A DNA stretch of 64,000 nucleotides from Neptunicoccus cionae (lineage in GTDB: Bacteria; Pseudomonadota; Alphaproteobacteria; Rhodobacterales; Rhodobacteraceae). Positions 33,192-41,895 of the stretch are shown in pieces. Where the stretch lies: assembly GCF_002860325.1 (NCBI RefSeq), contig NZ_PKOJ01000009.1, positions 1 to 64,000 on the forward strand, written 5' to 3'. The notes under the pieces were generated by a model. It was not told the origin of the DNA and made no database searches. It saw nothing but the letters and a program-made list of their open reading frames with translations. Each line of letters opens with the position of its first letter. Within the stretch, counting starts at the first letter, position 1. Both the position numbers and the translations under genes were made by a program.

Positions 33192-34145
33192 TCAAGTTGA
33201 TGAAAACAGTTCAGAAATTCTGGCCAGTACTTCGTTACGTATACTCGGGACTTCGCAGAGAACGTCGTGCCTTGCATTTTCAACCAACTCGAGTTTTCCT
33301 TGCGGCCAACGGGCCATTCGATCCTGCGCCGCTGAAATTGCGACAATGCTATCCTCGACACCGCAAAAGGTGATGCATGGCGTGTCCGGCGACGGCATTT
33401 TTGACAATGATCGCGTTTCTTTCAGCGTCTGAAAAAGCCACCCCATGCTTGGGCCGCCAATTTGTTGATCAACCAGTTGTTCCGAAATGTTTACGTAGTA
33501 TTGATACATTTCCGGGTCGTGTGTCAGCCTATTGTCTTCAAAGGCTGTCTGGAGAACATAGCTCTCTCCCCGAGTCCCCGGGGCGTATGAGTGTCCCTTG
33601 CCTACGAATTGAGCTGCCCATGACAAAGGCCAAGCGGCGAGCCTTTGAATGGTTGAAAGGTTTACGCCCCACAAAGGGGCAGTGAACGCGCAGGCAGAAA
33701 CCGGCAATCCATCAATAATCGCGCGTAGTCCAACACAGGCACCGAGAGAGTGCCCAATCAAATACCAAGGCTTCGGGAGATCGAGTGCTTCAGCGGCCTT
33801 GATCATTGCCGCTACGTCTTTTTGGTAGTCAGAGAATTGGCCGATGTGGCCTGTCATTGGATTATCAGTGAGCCGATCAGAGAGCCCTTGACCGCGCCAA
33901 TCAATGGCGAAGACCACGTAGCCCGAATTGTGAAGCGCTTCCGCTGTGCGACCATACTTTTCGATGTTTTCCGTGCGTCCCTGGAACACAAACACTGTTC
34001 CTTTAGGAGAAGACTCCCCATGCCAACGCGCAACTCGAAGACGCACATCGTCTTCGGTCTTTACCCAATACGCATCCACGCTGGCAGGGCCCTCTGCTAC
34101 CTGAGGGAAAAATGGCGCATCAACCATCAAACTAGAGTAATTCAT
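33192..34145 (-). CDS. Alpha/beta hydrolase (monoacylglycerol-lipase/lysophospholipase-like)
   Basis: A 317-residue alpha/beta hydrolase. The nucleophile is Ser133 in the GHSLGA elbow, the oxyanion region is VFVFQGRTENIEKY near residue 52, FCGVEDSIVAI carries the acidic residue and ENARHDVLCE the His. FAIDWRGQGLSDR is typical of lysophospholipase L2 and quorum-lactone-degrading relatives. The true ATG at 34145 follows AAGGAAAAT; it lies 2 bp after the stop of the HTH-membrane protein gene, so the two are co-transcribed. Pairs like this have been labelled RcgA/RcgR in Rhodobacteraceae as far as I recall, the hydrolase as a putative quorum-lactone hydrolase; that is unverified. Confidence 0.8.
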   Translation of the reverse strand: MNYSSLMVDAPFFPQVAEGPASVDAYWVKTEDDVRLRVARWHGESSPKGTVFVFQGRTENIEKYGRTAEALHNSGYVVFAIDWRGQGLSDRLTDNPMTGHIGQFSDYQKDVAAMIKAAEALDLPKPWYLIGHSLGACVGLRAIIDGLPVSACAFTAPLWGVNLSTIQRLAAWPLSWAAQFVGKGHSYAPGTRGESYVLQTAFEDNRLTHDPEMYQYYVNISEQLVDQQIGGPSMGWLFQTLKETRSLSKMPSPDTPCITFCGVEDSIVAISAAQDRMARWPQGKLELVENARHDVLCEVPSIRNEVLARISELFSST

Positions 34146-34147
34146 AG

Positions 34148-35770
34148 TTATTTTCCTTTGCAAGGTGTACGGCGCCATGCTGAAACAGGCATGGCAAAAA
34201 GGTAGGCCGAGAAGAGCATTGAAAAAAGCAAGAATATTGTAAATCCGGGTAGAACTCCGGTCAGAAAATAACATGCCACTAGCAGAGCCACGGATCCATT
34301 CATCAACACCCACGGCAACAGATACCGGCTTCGCGAATGTAGTTTACTGAGCCGCTCCAAGACCCTCCCTATTACAAATGACGCATTAGCGAATGTTCCC
34401 GTAATCGCCAGAAGGCAAAAGAAACTATAATAACTCCCAGGTGCGGTTCCGAAAGATGAATATTCACTCTCGGCAGAGTCTTCGCCGCTGAAAGGCGATA
34501 AAAAATCTGCGGCCAGCCAACCAACAATGTCAGTGCTATTGGATTGCAGATAGCTGGACTGAAGTTTCATCAGGATGGTGATGAAAATACCCAAAGAAGC
34601 GCAACGGAATATCCCAGTTATCAGTGAAAAACCAATGTGTTCAACCACCGGATTTGAGGCCTCTTTGGGTCGGCCCACAAGACCTTTCACCAGATACACG
34701 TAGTCGTGTTTGATCAAGTGGAGGAAAATGAGGCCAGAAAAGAAAACATAAGCTGTGAAACCATTGTACAGAAACACAAGACCTGTGAAAAGAATTGCGC
34801 CGTATAAAGATATCAAGTCTGGGCGAAAAATAGCAATTCGCCCCCAATCTACCGCCCAATTGCCTGGATCGCCATTCAGCAACGGGATCAAGTGGGTTGC
34901 TACCCAATTGTACCCAGACGCTATAATAACGGTCACAACAAGCGTCGCCCAAAAGGTATAAGAGGCCGCCGTAACTCGCTGATCCCAACTAACCGCAGGA
35001 AAGGTCGGGTCAGAAAATTCCTCCATTCTAATTCGCCACTCCTCTTTCCAACAACGCAACACGTCTATCACCAATGCCAAAAACAGGGGCAGAACAGTCA
35101 GAAACGTGATTGTCCAATTTGGCGCCCATAAAAATCCAATCTGCTTGGACGGGCCAATTTCTGTCGCAAAAACTATACTGTGAATGTTTAGTGTGAATGA
35201 GATCAGCCCAAGTGCGCTGGCGCCTATAAAAACCACGAGCGGTAAAGCCATTGAGCTTTCACCGGTAAATAGGGCTTCAGTTTGTCTCGCTGGATTGACG
35301 CGCGCACGCTTCCTTTCAGCGACTGTAGACGGTTCGCCTGCACGGCTTTGGTCCGGCCTCACTTGTTGCAATACATCCGTGTAACTTGATTGTGACGAGA
35401 TGCTAGATTTTCGTTTTTTCCTTTCGGCGGCGAGTCGCCTATTCGCCAAGCTAAGCTCTACTTGCCATAAGTTCGACGCTTCTGGATCGCCGCATCCAAA
35501 TATCCGTGCCAGCCAGCGAATATTGTCCGCACTTATCCCTTTGTCATTTTCTTGAAACCAGTGCTGCACAGTCCTTAAGTCGATTCCATTACAGTTTGCA
35601 TCGATCTTTGAAATTGCATCGGCCAAAAGCTCCGGTGTCCATTGTCCGACTGGAAATCCATCTTTGTCCGCAGGTCGACCGGCACCTGCTGCAGCCATTT
35701 GCTGGAACAACCGCTTGAAGTCGCTTTCAGCATCAGGTGGTGTGACAAAATATTTTCCGTTCTTAATCAA
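34148..35770 (-). CDS. Membrane protein with N-terminal DNA-binding-like domain
   Basis: A 540-residue protein in two parts. Residues 1-110 are soluble, with DAISKIDANCNGIDLRTVQHWF and GISADNIRWLARIFGC looking like a helix-turn-helix of the kind that reads phage or plasmid repressors. After a basic linker (residues 110-165) come about eight hydrophobic segments, the first near 174-195 and 219-238, the last VLPGFTIFLLFSMLFSAYLF. A membrane protein with an HTH-like head could be a membrane-bound regulator or a transporter. The start is a TTG at 35770, the only start after an in-frame stop; ribosome binding is weak. Co-transcribed with the hydrolase. Confidence 0.7.
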   Translation of the reverse strand: MIKNGKYFVTPPDAESDFKRLFQQMAAAGAGRPADKDGFPVGQWTPELLADAISKIDANCNGIDLRTVQHWFQENDKGISADNIRWLARIFGCGDPEASNLWQVELSLANRRLAAERKKRKSSISSQSSYTDVLQQVRPDQSRAGEPSTVAERKRARVNPARQTEALFTGESSMALPLVVFIGASALGLISFTLNIHSIVFATEIGPSKQIGFLWAPNWTITFLTVLPLFLALVIDVLRCWKEEWRIRMEEFSDPTFPAVSWDQRVTAASYTFWATLVVTVIIASGYNWVATHLIPLLNGDPGNWAVDWGRIAIFRPDLISLYGAILFTGLVFLYNGFTAYVFFSGLIFLHLIKHDYVYLVKGLVGRPKEASNPVVEHIGFSLITGIFRCASLGIFITILMKLQSSYLQSNSTDIVGWLAADFLSPFSGEDSAESEYSSFGTAPGSYYSFFCLLAITGTFANASFVIGRVLERLSKLHSRSRYLLPWVLMNGSVALLVACYFLTGVLPGFTIFLLFSMLFSAYLFAMPVSAWRRTPCKGK

Positions 35771-35912
35771 TACTCTGAACGCCTGCGTTTCGTTTTTATT
35801 CGCCGAATTTCACATCGATTCGTGCATTCTTCTCCCTCTAGCTTCAACCTTGAGTGGTACACACGTCAAGTGCTGATAAGTTTTAGGGCACATCACCTCT
35901 CCGGAGCAGAAT

Positions 35913-36098
35913 ATGGAACGTGCAACACACTGTGATGAAGACCGGCTCGAGGCAAAAGCCATAGGCCGAATTCTTGATCGGCATTCTGGAAAAGTTGTCG
36001 GTTGGATTTATGAGTGGAACACCGGCGAAAGGAGCCGAATGTGGATCACCAACTACCGGGGCCGCGTGGTTTATGAAGAAATCACACCCACGCAATAA
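35913..36098 (+). CDS. Small hypothetical protein
   Basis: A 61-residue soluble protein (MERATHCDEDRLEAKAIGR to VVYEEITPTQ) rich in beta-prone residues: GKVVGWIYEWNTGERSRMW. GGAGCAGAAT lies before the ATG, and the gene diverges from the HTH-membrane gene. It looks like a compact barrel of unknown function. Its sequence is protein-like rather than a shadow of another gene, and nothing larger covers it. Confidence 0.55.
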   Translation: MERATHCDEDRLEAKAIGRILDRHSGKVVGWIYEWNTGERSRMWITNYRGRVVYEEITPTQ

Positions 36099-36622
36099 GT
36101 CTCAGTTATAAACTTAGTATCAATCGGTTTCTAATCCATTTTTTCAAACCTAAATGCTTGAACCTTAAAATGTTCAACCTGTAAATTCACCACCAATTGT
36201 ACAATTCGCCTGTAGTCATGGCTGAACTAGCGTGTTGATTCAAAAAATCATTCACGCCCCTTCTCGAGACATCATTATTTTTCTGATGTCCGTGTGTAGG
36301 TTTGAACGTCCCGCCGGATAATATTCGCATGGATCCGAGTTGCTAGCGGATCGCATATAACGAATGGTTGTATGGGTGCGGGGCGCCTCTTCACGCTATC
36401 GGCAAGAGTAAGAGAATCGGTATTGCAGGCCAACTGAACCAGCACTCCACTCAGGGGTTTGTATCTGTACTTACTTCCATGATAGACGCAAATGACCTTG
36501 TCCAATGTCTGCGTAGCCGCGACAGGGCAGTCTCCGCAAAAATATACCTTGCGGTTAATAGTATATTATCGTAATTTCGGGGTTAAAGTAGAAATCCCCG
36601 GGGTTGCGCCATTGGAGAAAGC
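36099..36622. other. AT-rich intergenic stretch before the virB operon, with inverted repeats
   Basis: No convincing gene in 520 bp. AATATAC (36541-36547) and GTATATT (36561-36567) form an inverted repeat, and CGGGG (36578-36582) pairs with CCCCG (36596-36600). Both lie within 85 bp of the first gene of the transfer operon and could be operators or a leader hairpin. Confidence 0.5.
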
Positions 36623-37003
36623 GTGAGCCGGGCCATGAACTGGGACATCGAAGCACCTAATGTGGTTACGGAAGCCAGGTTCCGCGAACTCGTGGAAAGC
36701 GGCTATAGCGCAGAAATCCTGTGCCAGGAGTCGGCACATAAGAAAGGCCCCAGCTATTACGGGGTCTGGATCATGCGCGTTGTCTCTGATGACGGGGTGG
36801 AAAAGCTCCTCGTCACCGCCCGCACGCGGACGACCTACAACGATATCAAGATCCGCGAGTTCAAGACGATCTCTGGCGTGGTGTCTTTCTTCATTGGCCT
36901 TGGTTTTGCGCATGTCGACCTGCCGCTTGAGGCGGGGACAAGCCGTACGCACAAACTTGCGCCGCCAGACAAAGCCCCAGCAGACAAGGGCGCTGACAAC
37001 TAA
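36623..37003 (+). CDS. Conserved hypothetical protein at the head of the virB operon
   Basis: A 126-residue soluble protein beginning with a GTG that has GGAG seven bases upstream; ATG 36635 is an alternative. Central sequence [26 protein letters not shown] looks like a small beta-sheet domain, followed by [15 protein letters not shown]. Its 3' end overlaps the virB1 gene. Function is unknown; a role as a regulator or accessory of transfer is suggested only by being first in the operon. Confidence 0.65.
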   Translation: MSRAMNWDIEAPNVVTEARFRELVESGYSAEILCQESAHKKGPSYYGVWIMRVVSDDGVEKLLVTARTRTTYNDIKIREFKTISGVVSFFIGLGFAHVDLPLEAGTSRTHKLAPPDKAPADKGADN

Positions 37004-37661
37004 CCTCGTCTGCCTCTGGCTGGTCGCAGCACCTGCCTCCGCGCAAATGGTCCTGGTCATGGAGAGCGACGGCTCGCTAACCCCGTCCCGCTCCCAAAGC
37101 AGCTTTGCTCGAAACTACAATGACGGGATTGGTCAGGGTTCGGCCTCCGACGGGATCGCGATCTTCGGCGAGGTAGAGGCCGAGCAAGAGGGCGTCCAAG
37201 TCGCGGCCCTTGCCCGCCCGACTCCCCTGCCCCGCGACGATGTCCTCTCCGGGATTCAGACCGCGGCCTTGCGCTATGCCAGCCATCCGGGGCTGCGTCG
37301 CGCGGGGCTTTCCGTGACGGATTGGCTGGCTCTCTATCAGGCCAATATCGAGGTTGAGAGCACCTACCGGCAGGATGCGATTTCAAGTGCAGGTGCCATT
37401 GGCCTTGGTCAATTGATGCCAGCGACGGCGCGTGATCTGGGCGTCGACCCGCGTGATCCGCTGCAGAACCTCGACGGCTCCGCCCGCTACCTCGCGATGA
37501 TGCTGGAGACGTTCGGCGATCCGCATCTGGCGCTGGCGGCCTACAACGCGGGGCCGGACGCCGTGCACCAACACGGTGGCATTCCCCCTTACCGAGAAAC
37601 CCAGAACCACGTGGCCCGCGTCATGACTGTCGTGGCCCGATTGGAAGGATCAAATTCATGA
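36912..37661 (+). CDS. virB1: VirB1-like lytic transglycosylase
   Basis: A 249-residue secreted transglycosylase that opens peptidoglycan for the transfer channel. The signal sequence is [15 protein letters not shown]; the SLT domain begins near residue 135 with [20 protein letters not shown], where Glu in VES is catalytic, followed by [17 protein letters not shown] and [13 protein letters not shown]. Start choice is uncertain: ATG 36912 lies inside the previous gene and lacks a clear ribosome binding site, TTG 36957 gives a shorter n-region. It overlaps virB2 by 4 bp. Confidence 0.85.
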   Translation: MSTCRLRRGQAVRTNLRRQTKPQQTRALTTNLVCLWLVAAPASAQMVLVMESDGSLTPSRSQSSFARNYNDGIGQGSASDGIAIFGEVEAEQEGVQVAALARPTPLPRDDVLSGIQTAALRYASHPGLRRAGLSVTDWLALYQANIEVESTYRQDAISSAGAIGLGQLMPATARDLGVDPRDPLQNLDGSARYLAMMLETFGDPHLALAAYNAGPDAVHQHGGIPPYRETQNHVARVMTVVARLEGSNS

Positions 37662-37951
37662 AACAGATTTCAAACCTCTTTGTCGCCTCGCTGGCGCTAT
37701 TCCTGCTGATTGCCGAACCCGCCCTCGCCCAGAGCATTGATCTCTCCCCGATCCAGAGCCTGTTACAGGGCATCGTCGATGCGCTGACCGGCCCACTTGG
37801 CGTTGTCATCGCGACGCTTGCCGTTCTCGGGGTCTTTCTCAGCTGGTTCTTCAACATCATCGATCTGCGCCAGGCGCTCTGGGTCCTCGTGGGCATCGCT
37901 GGTGTTGCCGCCGCCCCCACCATCGTTGCCGCGGTCTTTGCCGGTGGCTGA
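37658..37951 (+). CDS. virB2: VirB2 major pilin
   Basis: A 97-residue pilin precursor with a signal peptide ending EPALAQ, then two hydrophobic helices ([20 protein letters not shown] and [19 protein letters not shown]) separated by a short polar loop NIIDLRQ. Size, hydropathy and position between virB1 and virB3 are those of VirB2/TrbC. It overlaps both neighbours by a few bases. Confidence 0.85.
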   Translation: MKQISNLFVASLALFLLIAEPALAQSIDLSPIQSLLQGIVDALTGPLGVVIATLAVLGVFLSWFFNIIDLRQALWVLVGIAGVAAAPTIVAAVFAGG

Positions 37952-38222
37952 GCGCGCGCCTCTCTTTCTCGGCCTCGTGCGCCCGCCGAAGCTTCTGGGC
38001 CTGCCCATCATGTACGCGATGGTCTGGCTTTTCGGTTCGGTGCTCTTGTTCGTCTGGGTCCAGCACATCGTGGTGCTGGGCGTGGCCGCCCTTCTTTATC
38101 CGGTGCTGTGGAAGGCCGCAGATTGGGACCCGCGTTTCATCGACGTGATGATGACGGCCCTGCAGGAGACACCGCCCACGCGCAACAGGTCCATCCATGG
38201 CGGGGACAGCTATGCCCCGTGA
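37944..38222 (+). CDS. virB3: VirB3 inner-membrane protein
   Basis: A 92-residue protein from a GTG at 37944: APLFLGLVRPPKLLGLPIMY, then a hydrophobic hairpin MVWLFGSVLLFVWVQHIVVLGVA and a C-terminal KAADWDPRFIDVMM. The PxLxxGVP-like N-terminus and DPRF motif are hallmarks of VirB3. It overlaps virB2 by 8 bp and virB4 by 11 bp or more. Confidence 0.85.
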   Translation: MAERAPLFLGLVRPPKLLGLPIMYAMVWLFGSVLLFVWVQHIVVLGVAALLYPVLWKAADWDPRFIDVMMTALQETPPTRNRSIHGGDSYAP

Positions 38223-40587
38223 TGACGCCCGTGATGCTGCGCTCGATGCCCGCACAATGACGCCAGACTGGTATGCGCGCGAGACCCGCCTCGCGCATAT
38301 GCTGCCCTATGTGAGCCTCGTCGACGACCAGACCGTGCGGACCCGGGTGAACGAAGTCTTCCGCTGTATCCGGCTCGAGGGGATCAACAGCTACACGACG
38401 GACGATGCCTATCTCGACAAGGTGACGGCGCTTTTTGCGCGCATCGTCGCGCAACTTGGGCCGGAATTCAGCTATTACGTCCACAAGGTCTCCAAGGCCA
38501 TCAAACCTGATCTCGACCCCATCCGTGAAGACAGCTTCGCGGGCGAGGTGGACCGGCGCTGGCGCGCCAAGCTCGCAACCAGCGGACTGCGCGACAAGAC
38601 GCTGACGCTCACCGTCATTCACCGCCCACCCCCCAAAAGCCTCCTGCCGTTCCTCAGCCGCAGCGCGCCGGACCGACTGAAGGAGGAGACCCGCAAACGC
38701 CTGCAGCGCTTGGGCGAGGCCGTGAACGTCTTCCTCTCGGGGCTTACCGAGCTCAAGCCGCGCCTGCTGTCAGCCGGATCGGGAGAGCTGGTGGGATTTT
38801 TGGGCGCGCTCAACACGGGCACCGAGTTGCCGCTCTACCCGGCCAACACCTACGGCTTTCTGTCCTTCAACGTCGCCAATACCCGCGTGACGTTTCACGG
38901 CGACCATTTCGAGCTTTCCGAGGGCGTCGTGGGCCACCGCTACGGCAAGAGCTTCACCATCGGAGAATACTCGGAAGGCACCTCCTGCACCATGTTCGAC
39001 ATGCTGAACCTGCCGGTCGACATGATCGTGACGCACTCCTTCACGCCGATCAATTCGAACCTCATGGCGGGCCGCATCAAGCGGCAAAAGCGCCAGATGC
39101 AGGCCAGCCAAGACGCAGCCCTTTCGCTCCTAGAAGCCCTCGACATCGCCGCCGATGATCTCGAGGCCAAGCGCCAAAGCTTCGGCGAGCATCACATGGT
39201 CGTGACGCTCTTTTGCGACACGCTCGAAGAACTGCAAACCCTCAGCGCCGAGATCGTGAACGCTGCCGCAACCGAAGGCGTGAAGATGATTGGCGAGCGG
39301 GTCGCCGCAAAGGCCCATTACCTCAGCCAGCACCCCGGCAACCAGCCAAAGCGCGTCCGCGCCAGCGCCGTCACCAACCGCAACTTCGCGGATTTTGCGG
39401 CCTTCCACCGGACACAGCTCGGCAAACCTGCAGCACTTACCCCCTGGGGCCGGGTCGTCACATATTTGCCCACGCCGGAGCAGAGCGCCTACCGGTTTTC
39501 CTATCACGAGCAAGGCTCGCCCGACAAAGAACCGACCAGCGGCCATACCCTGATCATGGGACGACCCGGGTCGGGCAAATCGGTGCTGTCCGCCTTCCTG
39601 ATGACCCAAGCCCGTCGAGCAGGGGCGCGGATCTTCGTCTTCGATTACCGTCTTGGTATGGAGATGGCGGTCCGCGCCAATGGCGGGCGCTACGCGTCCC
39701 TGAACGCCGGCCAGCCCACGGGTCTCAATCCGCTCTGGACCGAGACCGATGCCCGCGGCACCGCCTGGCTCTCGGACTGGCTTGCCACCCTGCTCTACCG
39801 CGCCGACAAACCCCTGACCCCGGCGCAGACCAACCGCATCCAGGAAGTGGTGCGCCAGAACGCGCAGGCCACCAATCCGGCCCTGCGGAACTGGCGGGAT
39901 TTCGCATCGCTTTTTGTGTCCACCGATGATGGCGCCGATCTGCACCAGCGCCTGCTCGAGTGGTCTGAGGACGGCCGCTATGGCTGGATCTTCGGGCAGA
40001 GCCTCGAGGACACGTTCTCGCTCAAAGGCGATGTGGTGGGCTTCGATCTGACCGGCATTCTCGACAGCGAGGCCGACAAGGAGCGCATGGCCGTTCTCTC
40101 CTATCTTTTCCGCCGGGTCGAACGCGAGATCGAAGACCGCCGCCCCACCATCATCGTGATCGACGAGGCCTGGAAGGCCCTCGATAACGCGTATTTCGCC
40201 GAGCGGCTGTCGAATTGGCTCGTGACCGCGCGCAAGCAGAACACGGTCGCGGTGATGATGACGCAATACGCAAGCCAGCTTGAGCGCACCCGGACCGGCA
40301 AGACCATCGTCGAGGCGGTGCCGACGCAGATCCTGCTGCCCAATATCCGAGCGCAGCCTGCGGATTACGCCATGCTGAACCTCACGGAGAAGGAGCTCGA
40401 CGTCCTTCTCAACACGGGCAGCAACAGCCGCCTCGCGCTGATCCGCGACGATCAGGGCTCGATCGTGGTCGATGCCGATCTCAGTGCTCTCGGGCCCAAT
40501 CTCACCATCCTCGGCGGCATGGAAAAGGGCGAAGCGCTTGTCGGCGCCGATTACCGCGACCGCCCAGACTTCTGGAGGCTTTCATGA
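38212..40587 (+). CDS. virB4: VirB4 ATPase
   Basis: About 791 residues, the conjugation ATPase that powers assembly of the pilus and channel. The N-terminal half has the VirB4 region (YSYYVHKV-like and SEGVVGHRYGKSFTIGEYSEG). Walker A is GRPGSGKS near residue 450 and Walker B IIVIDEAWKAL near residue 648, followed by MTQYASQLERTRTGKTIVE. ATG 38197 gives five more residues; 38212 has GGGGACAGCT upstream. It ends with a 4-bp overlap on the lipoprotein gene. Confidence 0.92.
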   Translation: MPRDDARDAALDARTMTPDWYARETRLAHMLPYVSLVDDQTVRTRVNEVFRCIRLEGINSYTTDDAYLDKVTALFARIVAQLGPEFSYYVHKVSKAIKPDLDPIREDSFAGEVDRRWRAKLATSGLRDKTLTLTVIHRPPPKSLLPFLSRSAPDRLKEETRKRLQRLGEAVNVFLSGLTELKPRLLSAGSGELVGFLGALNTGTELPLYPANTYGFLSFNVANTRVTFHGDHFELSEGVVGHRYGKSFTIGEYSEGTSCTMFDMLNLPVDMIVTHSFTPINSNLMAGRIKRQKRQMQASQDAALSLLEALDIAADDLEAKRQSFGEHHMVVTLFCDTLEELQTLSAEIVNAAATEGVKMIGERVAAKAHYLSQHPGNQPKRVRASAVTNRNFADFAAFHRTQLGKPAALTPWGRVVTYLPTPEQSAYRFSYHEQGSPDKEPTSGHTLIMGRPGSGKSVLSAFLMTQARRAGARIFVFDYRLGMEMAVRANGGRYASLNAGQPTGLNPLWTETDARGTAWLSDWLATLLYRADKPLTPAQTNRIQEVVRQNAQATNPALRNWRDFASLFVSTDDGADLHQRLLEWSEDGRYGWIFGQSLEDTFSLKGDVVGFDLTGILDSEADKERMAVLSYLFRRVEREIEDRRPTIIVIDEAWKALDNAYFAERLSNWLVTARKQNTVAVMMTQYASQLERTRTGKTIVEAVPTQILLPNIRAQPADYAMLNLTEKELDVLLNTGSNSRLALIRDDQGSIVVDADLSALGPNLTILGGMEKGEALVGADYRDRPDFWRLS

Positions 40588-40751
40588 TCCGTATCCTGTT
40601 TCTTCTCACCGCGCTCGGCGCGCTGGCCTCCTGCACCCAGTACCGGGAGCCGCAGGCGAACTGCTTCACATTCCTGGCATCGACAGCCCCTGTCGCGCCT
40701 GATTGCCAATTCACGCCCCTTGGCACCCCGGAGGACGACATTGAAGTCTAG
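40584..40751 (+). CDS. Small VirB7-like outer-membrane lipoprotein
   Basis: A 55-residue lipoprotein: MIRILFLLTALGALASC is a signal peptide ending in a lipobox (LASC) whose Cys would be acylated, and the mature part is short, with two further cysteines (ANCFTF, PDCQF). TGGAGGCTTTC is a strong ribosome binding site. Size, lipobox and place fit VirB7, which stabilises VirB9, although VirB7 usually lies next to virB8. It overlaps virB4 by 4 bp and the following gene's TTG start by 11 bp. Confidence 0.75.
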   Translation: MIRILFLLTALGALASCTQYREPQANCFTFLASTAPVAPDCQFTPLGTPEDDIEV

Positions 40752-41895
40752 CCTGCTTCATATCCTGGCGTTTTGCCTGCTGCCCGGTCTCGGCATCGCC
40801 CAAGGCGTGCCGACCAATGACAGTGGGCTGACCGCGCGTGATATCGTCGAGACCGGCGATCGCGAGGCAGACTTGGCTGTTCAGGCCGACAAGCTTGCAG
40901 TGCGCGAACTCGTCGCCGAGATCGAACGGGAGCAGCTGGAAACCCTCCGACGCATCCTCGATGCCCAGACCAGCTTCGGCGGTCAGGGATTGCCGGCCAT
41001 GGTCTCGAGGCTGGAAAGCGGCAGCGGCGATCCCGACCGCGCCGTAGAAGCCGTCTATGGCACGGGCGAGATCGATCCCAATCCCGGCGGTGCGCAGATG
41101 TTCGGGGACGCGTCTGAGACCATCGAGCAGCTCATCATCCGCGTCGCCCAGGAAACCAGCGGCTTTGCGGGAGTTGGCCGCGCAGGGCTCTCACCCGTCC
41201 AGTGGCGCGCGTTGCTGCAAGCGCTCATCTGGCAGGAAAGCCGTTTCACCATTGGGGCACGGTCTCCCGTCGGCGCCTATGGTCTCACCCAGATCATGCC
41301 GGGCACCGCCAGCGATCTGGGCATTAACCCGGCATACTATGACAGCCCTTACCTGCAGGTGCATGGCGGCGCGCGCTATCTCGCGACCCAGCTCAACACA
41401 TTCGATGGCAATATCATCAACGCGCTCGCGGCCTATAACGCCGGACCAGGCCGGGTTTTCGAGTATGGCGGCGTGCCCCCCTTCCGAGAGACCCAGCACT
41501 ACATCCAGGTTATCCCGGAGCGCTACAATCTCTATTTGACCCGTATCGGCGGGATCGATGCGCTTGGCACGATCGATCCGGCGCTTCTCGCCAATGCCAA
41601 CCTCTCGCTCACGGGTCATGGGGCGGCCTTTTATGGCAGCAACTCACCAGCCGCGATCCGCCAAGCCGCCCTGCGCATTTCCGACATCGTCGAACGGATT
41701 TCCGAGACGGAAGACGTGCAGGAAAGCATCGCACTCAACACCTATATCCGCGCCGAACTCGTGCGCCTCGTCGCCGCACGCATCCGGCTACAGGCGGCGC
41801 GCACCCGCGTCCTTTCAGCCGAAGAGCTGGCCCAGGCCAGCGCCCGCATGGCCGAGGGTGCGTTCATGGATTTTACGATCAGGGAGATTGAATGA
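40741..41895 (+). CDS. Lytic transglycosylase with VirB5-like flanks
   Basis: A 384-residue secreted protein from a TTG preceded by GGAGGACGACA. A signal peptide (about 1-20) is followed by an N-terminal helical region, then an SLT domain at about 155-265 with catalytic Glu166 in LIWQESRFT, GLTQIMPGTASDLG and [12 protein letters not shown]. The C-terminal 75 residues (VQESIALNTYIRAEL to GAFMDFTIREIE) parallel the end of the VirB5 protein encoded next (LKESIDLNTRVSAEL to RFMDFTLPDL). It therefore looks like a VirB5-type protein with a transglycosylase domain inside it, a second peptidoglycan enzyme beside VirB1. Confidence 0.8.
   Translation: MKSSLLHILAFCLLPGLGIAQGVPTNDSGLTARDIVETGDREADLAVQADKLAVRELVAEIEREQLETLRRILDAQTSFGGQGLPAMVSRLESGSGDPDRAVEAVYGTGEIDPNPGGAQMFGDASETIEQLIIRVAQETSGFAGVGRAGLSPVQWRALLQALIWQESRFTIGARSPVGAYGLTQIMPGTASDLGINPAYYDSPYLQVHGGARYLATQLNTFDGNIINALAAYNAGPGRVFEYGGVPPFRETQHYIQVIPERYNLYLTRIGGIDALGTIDPALLANANLSLTGHGAAFYGSNSPAAIRQAALRISDIVERISETEDVQESIALNTYIRAELVRLVAARIRLQAARTRVLSAEELAQASARMAEGAFMDFTIREIE

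Noticed and set aside
36275-36505. 76-codon minus-strand frame in the gap before virB
   Set aside because: It needs a TTG start without a ribosome binding site and shows no familiar domain; left as intergenic.
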